From an uncultured Oscillibacter sp. (lineage in GTDB: Bacteria; Bacillota; Clostridia; Oscillospirales; Oscillospiraceae), in assembly GCA_947245315.1 (NCBI GenBank), contig CAMXNV010000095.1, positions 1 through 8,173 of the forward strand: 8,173 nt of DNA, given 5' to 3'. Of this stretch, positions 1 through 6,184 are shown one piece after another. The translations under genes and the position numbers were made by a program. Below the pieces are notes generated by a model. That model was not told where the DNA came from. It searched no databases and worked only from the letters and a program-made list of their open reading frames with translations. The number at the start of each line of letters is the position of its first letter. Position 1 is the first letter of the stretch.

Positions 1-2078
1 GAGACCACCTCCGAGGGGTGCTTGACCCGCCGGTCCGCCACCTGGGAGATGTGGACCAGCCCGTCCTGGTGGACCCCGATGTCCACGAAGGCCCCGAAGT
101 CGATGACGTTCCGCACCGTGCCCGTCAGCACCATGCCGGGCTTCAAGTCCTTCATCTCCAGCACGTCCGTCCGGAGCACCGGCTTGGGGAGGTCCTCCCG
201 GATGTCCCTTCCGGGCTTCATCAGCTCCGCCACCACGTCCCGCAGGGTGGGCACGCCCACCCCCGCGTCCGCCGCCGCCTGTTCCTCGCCATAGGCGGTC
301 ACCTGGGCGGGGAGGTCCTGGAGCTTCCCGGCCTTCACGTCCGCCAGGGAGTGGCCCGTCAATTGCAGCAGCTTCTCCGCCGCCGGGTAGCTCTCCGGAT
401 GGACGGCGGTGTTGTCCAGCACCGACGGGCTCTCCGGCACCCGGAGGAAGCCTGCGCACTGCTGGAAGGCCTTGGGCCCCAGCTTGGGGACCTTCAAAAG
501 CTGCTTCCGGGCGGTGAAGGGGCCGTTGGCCTCCCGGTAGGCCACGATGTTCTTCGCCGTGGCCGCCGTCAGGCCGGAAACCCGCTGGAGGAGGGAGGGC
601 GAGGCGGTATTCACGTCCACGCCCACGGCGTTCACGCAGTCCTCCACCACGCCGTTCAGGGCCTCGTCCAGGCGCTTGGGGGGCATGTCGTGTTGGTACT
701 GCCCCACGCCGATGGCCTTGGGATCGATCTTTACCAGCTCCGCCAGGGGGTCCTGGAGGCGCCGGGCGATGGACACGGCGCTCCTCAGGTTCACGTCGTA
801 CTCCGGGAACTCCTCCGCCGCCAGGGGGCTGGCGGAGTACACCGACGCCCCGGCCTCGGAGACGATCATATAGCTGAGCCGGGCCCCGGCGGCGTTCTCC
901 TGCCGGATGAGCTCCACGGCCATCTGCTCCGTCTCCCGGCTGGCGGTGCCGTTGCCGATGGCAATGTGCTCCACCCCGTGCTTCCGGATGAGCCTGGACA
1001 GGGCGGCAATGGCCTCCCGCTTCTGGCGCTCGCCGTAGGTGGGGTAGACCACGGCGGTGTCCAGTACCTTCCCCGTGCCGTCCACCACGGCCACCTTGCA
1101 CCCCATGCGATACCCCGGGTCCAGGCCCATGGTCACCTTCCCCTTCACCGGGGGCTGCATGAGCAGGGGCTTGAGGTTCAGGGCGAACTGGCCGATGGCC
1201 CCCTCGCTGGCGGCCTCCGTCAGGGCGGAGCGGGCCTCCCGCTCCAGGGAGGGGAAGATGAGCCGGTCATAGGCGTCCTCCGCCGCGGCCTTGACGAACT
1301 CCATGGCCGGGGTGCCCGGGACCACCACCCGGCGGCGCAGGGTCCGCAGGGCCAGCTCCCGGTCCAGCTCCACAGAGACCTTGAGCTTTTCCTCCTTCTC
1401 CCCCCGGTTGATGGCCAGGACCTGGTGGCCCTGCATCCGGGAGAGGGGCTGGGCGAAGTCGTAGTAGAGCCTGTAAACGCTGTCCTCCTCCACGGCGGCC
1501 GCGCTGCGGAGCTTCCCGTTCCTGGAGAGCAGGGAGCGGAGGGCCTTCCGGAGCTCCGCGTCGTCGCTGAGGTCCTCGGCCACGATGTCGGAGGACCCCG
1601 CCAGGGCGTCCTCCGCCGTCTCCACGCCCTTCTCGGGGTCGATATACTTGGCCGCCTCGGCCAGGGGCTCCGGGCAGTCCGGCCCCTGGGCGAAGAGGAG
1701 CTCCGCCAAGGGCTGGAGGCCCTTCTCCCGGGCTACGGTGGCCCGGGTACGGCGCTTTTGCTTGTAGGGCCGGTACAGGTCCTCCACCTCCGCCAGGGTG
1801 GCGGCGGCGTCGATGGCGGCGGCCAGCTCCTCCGTCAGTTTCCCCTGTTCCTCGATGGACTTCTTCACGGCCTCCCGCCGCTCCTGGAGGCCCCGGAGGT
1901 AGTGCAGCCGCTCCTCCAGGTTCCGGAGGGTGGTGTCGTCCATGGCCCCATGGAGCTCCTTGCGATAGCGGGCGATGAAGGGGATGGTGTTGCCCTCGTC
2001 CAGCAGGCGGACCACGTTGTCCACGTACTGGGCGGGCTGATTCAGCTCTTTGGCCAGCTGGTTCAGCAGTTGATCCAT
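1..2078 (-). CDS. tex: Tex family S1-domain RNA-binding transcription accessory protein (C-terminus cut by window edge)
   Basis: Tex is a cytoplasmic nucleic-acid-binding protein linked to transcription and RNA handling. The minus frame is open from the ATG at 2078 to the window edge, giving 692 codons; the family is usually a little over 700 residues, so only the C-terminal end is missing. The N-terminus (MDQLLNQLAKEL, then TIPFIARYRKE near residues 30-40) and the LYRPYKQKRRTRAT motif are typical of Tex. A YqgF/RNase H-like domain starts near residue 317 with MGLDPGYRMGCKVAVVD. Helix-hairpin-helix repeats follow at roughly 480-560 (VGVDVNTAS, then GPFTARKQLLKVPKLGPKAFQQ). An S1 domain starts near 649 (MVLTGTVRNVIDFGAFVDIG) and runs off the edge. 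A GGGAGG Shine-Dalgarno five bases upstream fixes the start. No clear promoter lies in the 112-base gap behind the MATE gene, so read-through from there is possible. Identity is very secure. Confidence 0.97.
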   Translation of the reverse strand, partial: MDQLLNQLAKELNQPAQYVDNVVRLLDEGNTIPFIARYRKELHGAMDDTTLRNLEERLHYLRGLQERREAVKKSIEEQGKLTEELAAAIDAAATLAEVEDLYRPYKQKRRTRATVAREKGLQPLAELLFAQGPDCPEPLAEAAKYIDPEKGVETAEDALAGSSDIVAEDLSDDAELRKALRSLLSRNGKLRSAAAVEEDSVYRLYYDFAQPLSRMQGHQVLAINRGEKEEKLKVSVELDRELALRTLRRRVVVPGTPAMEFVKAAAEDAYDRLIFPSLEREARSALTEAASEGAIGQFALNLKPLLMQPPVKGKVTMGLDPGYRMGCKVAVVDGTGKVLDTAVVYPTYGERQKREAIAALSRLIRKHGVEHIAIGNGTASRETEQMAVELIRQENAAGARLSYMIVSEAGASVYSASPLAAEEFPEYDVNLRSAVSIARRLQDPLAELVKIDPKAIGVGQYQHDMPPKRLDEALNGVVEDCVNAVGVDVNTASPSLLQRVSGLTAATAKNIVAYREANGPFTARKQLLKVPKLGPKAFQQCAGFLRVPESPSVLDNTAVHPESYPAAEKLLQLTGHSLADVKAGKLQDLPAQVTAYGEEQAAADAGVGVPTLRDVVAELMKPGRDIREDLPKPVLRTDVLEMKDLKPGMVLTGTVRNVIDFGAFVDIGVHQDGLVHISQVADRRVKHPSEVV

Positions 2079-2093
2079 AAAAACCTCCCGTGA

Positions 2094-2182
2094 GAGTGAG
2101 GAGTTAGGAGTGAGGAGGTAGGAGTTATTCCAATTCCCCCGCTCCATTTAACTCCTAACTCCTACTTCCTAACTCCTAACTT
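2094..2182. repeat. Inverted repeat made of opposed 7-base tandem units
   Basis: The left arm (2094-2128) is five consecutive 7-base units close to GAGTTAG. The right arm (2147-2181) is five units close to CCTAACT, the reverse complement in shifted phase. Aligned over 36 bases each, the arms match at about 28 positions around a 17-base centre (2130-2146). Single-stranded RNA from either strand could fold into a long imperfect hairpin. It fills nearly all of the gap between the MATE stop and tex, and may act as a terminator or RNA stabiliser for the MATE transcript, although no T-run follows. It has no coding capacity and looks like a small dispersed intergenic repeat. Being dispersed is inference, since only one copy is in view. 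Confidence 0.8.
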
Positions 2183-2190
2183 TTGACTGT

Positions 2191-3579
2191 TTAACTGTTC
2201 AGAGCCTGTATTTTCGCCTCCGCGGCTCGCATGGTTTTGCGGAGGAAGAAGATGCTGAGGATCAGGGAGACTACCTCCGAAATGGGGAAGCAGAACCACA
2301 CCAGGTCCAGAATGCCCGTCTGGGCCAGCAGCCAGGCGGAGGGCAGCAGGGCCGCCAGCTGGCGGCAGATGGAGCAGATCAGCGTGTGCACCGGGTTCCC
2401 GATGGCCTGGCAGACGGAACCGGCGATGATGTCGAAGCCCGCCAGCAGGAAGGAGTAGCTGATGACCCGCAGGGCCACGGTGCCGATGGCCAGCATCTCC
2501 GCCGAGGGATTGAAGAAGCCCAGCAGGACCCCGGGAATCAGGTTGAAGGCCAGGCAGCCCGCCACCATGATGACCGTGGCCACGGTGGCCGTGAGCTGGA
2601 AGGTCTTGCGCACCCGGTCCAGCCGGGCCGCGCCGTAGTTGTAGGAGATGATGGGCACCATGCCGTTGTTCAGGCCGAAGACGGGCATGAAGATGAAGCT
2701 CTGGAGCTTGAAGTAGGCCCCGAAGACCGCCGTGGCCGTGTCGGTGAAGGAGATCAGAATCTTGTTCATGCCGAAGGTCATGACGGACCCGATGGACTGC
2801 ATGATGATGGAGGGCAGGCCCACCCGGTAAATCTCCCGGACGATCTGCCGGTTGGGCCGGATGTCCCGGAGGCGGAGATGGATGTCCTTGTTGAACTTCA
2901 GGTTCATCCACAATCCGATGAAGGCGGCCACGATCTGGCCCAGCACCGTGGCGGCGGCGGCCCCCGCCACCTCCATCCGGGGGAAGCCGAAGAGGCCGAA
3001 GATCAGGATGGGGTCCATGATGATGTTGATGACCGCCCCGATGAGCTGGGTAATCATGGAGTACACCGTCCGGCCCGTGGACTGGAGGAGGCGCTCAAAG
3101 CAGAACTGGCTGAAAATGCCGATGGAGAGGCCCAGGCAGATCCGGGCGTAGTCCGTGCCGTAGTCCACGATGGGCTTGATGTCCGTCTGGGCCAGGAAGA
3201 AGGGCCGGGCCAGCAAAAAGCCGCACACGCCAAAGATGACCGCGCTGAGGAGGAAGACAAAGATGCCCGTGTTGGCGGCCTGGTCGGCCTGGTCCTGCTT
3301 CTTCTCCCCCAGGGAGCGGGAGAGGAGGGCGTTCATGCCCACCCCCGTGCCGCCGCCCACGGCGATCATCAGGTTTTGCAGGGGGAAGGCCAGGGAGACG
3401 GCGTTCAGGGCGTCCTGACTGATCCGGGCCACGAAGATGCTGTCCACCACGTTGTAGAGGGCCTGGACCAGCATGGAGATCATCATGGGCACGGCCATGC
3501 TGGCCAGGAGGGGCGCGATGGCCATGGTGCCCATTTTGTTCTCCTGGGGCTGGGGGGATTGCAAATTGTTCTCTTTCAT
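2191..3579 (-). CDS. MATE family multidrug/cation antiporter
   Basis: This is a 462-residue inner-membrane transporter of the multidrug and toxic compound extrusion family. Such proteins export drugs or metabolites in exchange for Na+ or H+; the substrate here cannot be told from sequence. The length and pattern of about 12 hydrophobic helices fit the family's two six-helix halves. Characteristic stretches are LVQALYNVVDSIFVARIS (about 37-54, with the conserved Asp46), GGGTGVGMNALLSRSLGE (75-92), IIMDPILIFG (186-195) and VPIISYNYGAARLDRVR (308-324). The style resembles the MepA/NorM-like MATE proteins common in Clostridia. I start at the ATG at 3579, which has AGAAAGGA about nine bases upstream. 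The frame stays open to a TTG near 3651, but that extension would run through the leader hairpins. An internal ATG at 3534 also has an AGGAG, yet the preceding ENK looks like normal family sequence. The stop is TAA. It sits downstream of a strong terminator, so it is probably its own transcription unit. Confidence 0.95.
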   Translation of the reverse strand: MKENNLQSPQPQENKMGTMAIAPLLASMAVPMMISMLVQALYNVVDSIFVARISQDALNAVSLAFPLQNLMIAVGGGTGVGMNALLSRSLGEKKQDQADQAANTGIFVFLLSAVIFGVCGFLLARPFFLAQTDIKPIVDYGTDYARICLGLSIGIFSQFCFERLLQSTGRTVYSMITQLIGAVINIIMDPILIFGLFGFPRMEVAGAAAATVLGQIVAAFIGLWMNLKFNKDIHLRLRDIRPNRQIVREIYRVGLPSIIMQSIGSVMTFGMNKILISFTDTATAVFGAYFKLQSFIFMPVFGLNNGMVPIISYNYGAARLDRVRKTFQLTATVATVIMVAGCLAFNLIPGVLLGFFNPSAEMLAIGTVALRVISYSFLLAGFDIIAGSVCQAIGNPVHTLICSICRQLAALLPSAWLLAQTGILDLVWFCFPISEVVSLILSIFFLRKTMRAAEAKIQALNS

Positions 3580-3614
3580 CTGTAGATCCTTTCTGTATAC
3601 GCAGGGTTTTGCGG

Positions 3615-3670
3615 AAAAAAGACGCGCCGGTTCCGCCGCTTCAACCGGCAAACCGGCGCTTGCCGGTTGA
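3615..3670 (-). promoter_or_regulatory. Competing hairpins with a T-run in the leader of the MATE gene (possible attenuator)
   Basis: In transcript order, hairpin A is a perfect 11-bp stem (3660-3670 with 3641-3651) around an 8-base loop. That loop plus one base (3651-3659) is perfectly complementary to 3624-3632, giving hairpin B, a 9-bp GC-rich stem. After three bases B is followed by six Ts in the transcript (complement of 3615-3620), the layout of an intrinsic terminator. A third option pairs 3643-3649 with 3626-3632. A and B cannot both form as simple hairpins, since the loop of A is an arm of B; together they would make a pseudoknot. The T-run lies about 36 bases before the ATG at 3579. 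The pairings are read directly from the sequence. Attenuation control is inference; a tandem back-up terminator is the simpler alternative. No convincing promoter is visible between here and the upstream terminator. Confidence 0.5.
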
Positions 3671-3682
3671 GACGGGGGCCGG

Positions 3683-3715
3683 AAAAAGGACGCGGCTTTG
3701 CGGCCGCGCCTTTTT
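3683..3715 (-). terminator. Rho-independent terminator after the prfB-linked SLH protein gene
   Basis: The sequence pairs AAAAAGG-CGCGGC with GCCGCG-T-CCTTTTT around a short CGCAAA loop, with one bulged base. It lies 13 bases past the TAA of the SLH gene. A-runs and T-runs flank both sides, so it could work in either direction, but only minus-strand genes are present. Confidence 0.9.
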
Positions 3716-3728
3716 GGAAGGCTGGAGA

Positions 3729-4907
3729 TTATGCTGGGTAGCGGGTGTACGCGTCGTAGTGGTAAGTCCCGCCGTCGGTCCAGGTGTACGCGTCGTCCCA
3801 GTGAATCCGGTAGATGGATCCGCCCTGGGTAGAGGCCTGGGAGACGGTGAAGGAGACCTTGCCGTCCTGGCCGGCCTCGGGCCGGGTGAGGACGGAGACC
3901 ACATGGACCAGCCGGTCGTTCTTGTCCAGCATGACCACCACGTCCCCGGGCCGGGCCTCGGTGAGGGGGACCTTCCGGGTGGGGAAGCCCACCTGGCCGA
4001 AGAGCTCGTCACTGACCAGGGTGGCCCAGCCGCCGCAGCCCAGGGTGTTGCTGGTATGGGTCTTGGGGTCCTCCGCCCTGGGATAGGGGTGGGTGGCGGC
4101 CCGGACGGGGCTGGAGTTTCCGATGGAGTAACCGGCGGAGAAGTCCACATCCTCCGGATACCGGGCCCGCAGCTCCTGGATGAGCGCCAGCACGTTTTCC
4201 TCCGTGGGCTCCTTGCCGTTGGTCAGGGTGGTGGGGGCCGCCTCCGGCTTCGCCTGCGGGGCCGTGATGACCCCGGGCGCGGCGGTCATGCACTGGGCCA
4301 TGCGGTAGAGGACCACGGCGCCCTGGCCCCGGGTCATGGTGGAGGTGCCGCCAAAGCTGCCGTCGCCCAGGCCGGTGATGATCCCCAGGGCGAAGACCGT
4401 GCATACCGCGTCCTGGTAAAAATCCCCCACGGCCTCATAGTCGGGAATCTTTGCCCGGGCGGCGGCCTTTCCCTCCTCGGAGACCGTATAGCCCTTGTCG
4501 GCCATGAGATTGGCAATAAATTTGGCCATGTCCCTCCGGGTGACGCTCTGGCCCATGACCTGGGCGTCCTGCCAATACTGGTCTTTGTAGACCATGACGC
4601 CCTTGGCGTCCAGGAGGGCGGCGCTGGGACCGTAGAAGCCCAGGGACTTCCAGCGGGCGTGGGCCTCCTCCTCCCCGGAGTAGAAGGCCCGGGTCAGCAT
4701 GACGCACAGCTGGGCCCGCGTGACGGGTCCGGCGGGACGGAAGGTCCCGTCGGCATAGCCGGACATAAAGCCCTTCTGGGCGCAGTCCTGAATCGCGGCG
4801 TGAAAGACGTAGCCGGCGGGCACATCGGAGAACTCCGCAGCCGCCGCCGGGGCGGAGAGGCTCAGGCAGAGGAGCAGGGTCAAAAGCAGGGACAGGGAGC
4901 GTTTCAT
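3729..4907 (-). CDS. Secreted SLH-domain protein with CHAP/NlpC-P60-like C-terminal domain (Cys and His present)
   Basis: A 392-residue exported protein. Residues 1-24 form a signal peptide (MKRS, a Leu-rich core, then APAAAA). SLH repeats, which bind secondary cell-wall polymers, follow: repeat one at about 26-75 (FSDVPAGYVFHAAIQ ... GFMSGYADGTFRPAGPVTRAQ), a degenerate second at about 88-135 (VTRRDMAKF), and a third at about 153-205 (GIITGLGDGSF ... MTRGQGAVV). A Pro/Ala-rich linker (210-228) leads to a C-terminal domain with GCGGWATLVSDELFG (Cys291), ARPGDVVVML (318-327) and LVHVVSVL (His335). The order Cys, then Pro-Gly-Asp, then His is that of CHAP or NlpC/P60 cell-wall hydrolases, but I cannot confirm the fold. 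The ATG at 4907 has GGAGGGG six bases upstream. The gene lies 12 bases after prfB and is probably co-transcribed with it, then stopped by the terminator at 3683-3715. It is a paralogue of the protein at 6185-7354. SLH assignment is firm; the hydrolase activity is a guess. Confidence 0.88.
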   Translation of the reverse strand: MKRSLSLLLTLLLCLSLSAPAAAAEFSDVPAGYVFHAAIQDCAQKGFMSGYADGTFRPAGPVTRAQLCVMLTRAFYSGEEEAHARWKSLGFYGPSAALLDAKGVMVYKDQYWQDAQVMGQSVTRRDMAKFIANLMADKGYTVSEEGKAAARAKIPDYEAVGDFYQDAVCTVFALGIITGLGDGSFGGTSTMTRGQGAVVLYRMAQCMTAAPGVITAPQAKPEAAPTTLTNGKEPTEENVLALIQELRARYPEDVDFSAGYSIGNSSPVRAATHPYPRAEDPKTHTSNTLGCGGWATLVSDELFGQVGFPTRKVPLTEARPGDVVVMLDKNDRLVHVVSVLTRPEAGQDGKVSFTVSQASTQGGSIYRIHWDDAYTWTDGGTYHYDAYTRYPA

Positions 4908-4913
4908 AGGGAA

Positions 4914-4920
4914 CCCCTCC
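4914..4920 (-). promoter_or_regulatory. Ribosome binding site of the SLH gene touching the prfB stop codon
   Basis: GGAGGGG lies six bases before the ATG at 4907, and its first base is the last base of the prfB TAG (4920-4922). Terminating ribosomes would therefore sit on this site. This suggests translational coupling and supports prfB and the SLH gene as one operon. Confidence 0.75.
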
Positions 4921-6044
4921 TATTTCTTTAATTCGCCGGTGGCCAGCTGGGTGAGGTAGGCGTTCAAAAAGCCGTCCAGGTCTCCGTCCATGACTCCGTC
5001 GATGTTGGCGGTCTCGAAGCTGGTCCGGGTGTCCTTCACCATCTGGTAGGGCATGAAGACATAGGACCGGATCTGACTGCCCCACTCGATTTTCATCTGG
5101 ACGCCCTTGATGTCGGAGATTTTCTCCGCGTGCTGCTGGGCCTTGAGCTCCAGGAGCTTGGCCCGGAGCATCTTCATGCAGTTGTCCTTGTTCTGGAACT
5201 GGCTCCGTTCCTGCTGGCTGGCCACCACGATGCCTGTGGGCTTGTGGATGAGCCGGACGGCGGAGGAGGTCTTGTTGACGTGCTGGCCTCCCGCGCCGCT
5301 GGCCCGGTAGACCTGCATCTCGATGTCCTCGTCCCGGATTTCGATGGTCTCGTCGTTCTCCAGCTCCGGCATGACCTCCACGGCGGCGAAGGAGGTCTGC
5401 CGCCGGGCGTTGGCGTCAAAGGGGGAGACCCGGACCAGGCGGTGAACGCCGTTCTCGCTTTTCAGCAGGCCATAGGCGTTTTCTCCCTCGATGGAGATGG
5501 CGGCGGACTTGATTCCCGCCTCGTCCCCGTCCTCGTAGTCCAGGATTTTGTAAGTGAAGCCCTTCCGCTCCACCCAGCGGGTGTACATCCGGTAGAGCAT
5601 CTGGGCCCAGTCCTGGGCCTCGGTGCCCCCCGCTCCGGCGTGGAACTGGAGGATGGCGTTGCACCCGTCGTACTCCCCGGAGAGGAGGGTGGCCATCCGG
5701 GTCTCGGCGGCCCGGTCCTCCAGGGCGGCGTACTCGTCCTTGAGCTCCTCCAGGAGCTCGGGGTCGTCGGCCTCCTGGCCCATCTCGCACAGGGCGGTGA
5801 GGTCCTCCCAGGCGGTGAGGAGCTTTTCCTGTTTGGCAATCTTGTTCTGGAGCTGCTTGAGGCGCTGCTGGACCTTCTGGGAGCGCTCCAGGTCGTTCCA
5901 GAAGCCGTCCTGGGCGGTTTCGTCCTCCAGGCGGGCGGCCTCCTGCTTGGCGGCCTCGATGTCCAGGGCGGCGGAGAGCTTATCCAGCTCGGGCCGGAGC
6001 TCCCGGAGCTTTTGCTTGTAGGCGTCGTATTCGATCAAAGCCAT
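4920..6044 (-). CDS. prfB: Peptide chain release factor 2
   Basis: RF2 recognises UGA and UAA stop codons in the ribosomal A site and triggers release of the finished protein. The 374-residue product (E. coli RF2 has 365) has the N-terminal coiled region with DGFWND. The RF2 anticodon-like tripeptide SPF is at 207-209 (VSPFDANARRQTSF). The peptidyl-tRNA hydrolysis motif GGQ is at 252-254 (YRASGAGGQHVNKTSSAVRL), with Ala, not Thr, four residues before GGQ. GAGGTEAQDWAQMLYRMY (137-154) is also typical. I start at the ATG at 6044 because GGATGGAG sits nine bases upstream; the in-frame ATG at 6059 lies inside that ribosome binding site and has none of its own at workable distance. Most prfB genes need a +1 frameshift at CTTTGAC near codon 26; here codons 27-28 read CTGGAC straight through. 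The stop is TAG, an RF1 codon. It is first in an apparent operon with an SLH protein. Confidence 0.98.
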   Translation of the reverse strand: MALIEYDAYKQKLRELRPELDKLSAALDIEAAKQEAARLEDETAQDGFWNDLERSQKVQQRLKQLQNKIAKQEKLLTAWEDLTALCEMGQEADDPELLEELKDEYAALEDRAAETRMATLLSGEYDGCNAILQFHAGAGGTEAQDWAQMLYRMYTRWVERKGFTYKILDYEDGDEAGIKSAAISIEGENAYGLLKSENGVHRLVRVSPFDANARRQTSFAAVEVMPELENDETIEIRDEDIEMQVYRASGAGGQHVNKTSSAVRLIHKPTGIVVASQQERSQFQNKDNCMKMLRAKLLELKAQQHAEKISDIKGVQMKIEWGSQIRSYVFMPYQMVKDTRTSFETANIDGVMDGDLDGFLNAYLTQLATGELKK

Positions 6045-6053
6045 GATATGATT

Positions 6054-6061
6054 CTCCATCC
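6054..6061 (-). promoter_or_regulatory. Ribosome binding site that decides the prfB start
   Basis: GGATGGAG contains a GGAG ending nine bases before the ATG at 6044. The ATG at 6059 is part of this same string and has only an abutting AAGG, which is too close to work. I therefore place the start at 6044, which makes the protein begin MALIEYDAYKQ. Confidence 0.7.
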
Positions 6062-6085
6062 TTAACAGATTTCGTCAGCCATAGT

Positions 6086-6114
6086 ATTATATAGGAGGGA
6101 ATTTTATTTGTAAA
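6086..6114 (-). promoter_or_regulatory. Sigma-A/sigma-70 type promoter of prfB
   Basis: On the minus strand TTTACA (6109-6114; five of six consensus bases) and TATAAT (6086-6091; perfect) are separated by exactly 17 bases. Transcription should begin near 6079, giving a leader of about 35 bases before the ATG at 6044. This is the best promoter in the window, in a locally AT-rich stretch, and it should drive prfB and the SLH gene behind it. Confidence 0.9.
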
Positions 6115-6154
6115 GAGAAACTTTTTCTAAGGCCGGGGCGGTTTTGCCCGAATC

Positions 6155-6177
6155 AAAGGCCGCCCGGAAGGGCGGCC
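6155..6177 (-). terminator. GC-rich hairpin terminator after the upstream SLH protein gene
   Basis: A perfect 8-bp stem, GGCCGCCC with GGGCGGCC (6170-6177 with 6158-6165), encloses a TTCC loop in the transcript. It starts eight bases past the TAA. The following TTTGATT is a short, broken T-run, so it is somewhat weaker than the terminator at 3683-3715. It separates the SLH gene from the prfB promoter. Confidence 0.75.
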
Positions 6178-6184
6178 CTTGCGC

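Noticed and set aside
18..2093. A plus-strand open frame of 691 codons opposite tex.
   Set aside because: The translation is low-complexity (His/Gly/Leu/Val/Arg-rich) with no family features, while the opposite strand is an unmistakable Tex protein. Strong GC bias at third codon positions removes stops from the antisense frame.
2094..2182. The repeat region as a CRISPR array.
   Set aside because: Units are 7 bases long, contiguous and inverted about a centre, with no unique spacers and no cas genes nearby.
2162..2911. A minus-strand frame of 249 codons inside the MATE gene.
   Set aside because: It is out of frame with the MATE protein, His/Gly/Pro-rich and without membrane segments; the true frame explains the region.
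3580..3640. A possible promoter for the MATE gene around GTATAC at 3595-3600.
   Set aside because: The best match has no acceptable -35 at proper distance, and its start point would fall in the ribosome binding site.
3580..3651. An upstream extension of the MATE protein from a TTG codon near 3651.
   Set aside because: The extension runs through the leader hairpins and T-run, and the ATG at 3579 has a good ribosome binding site and gives normal family length.
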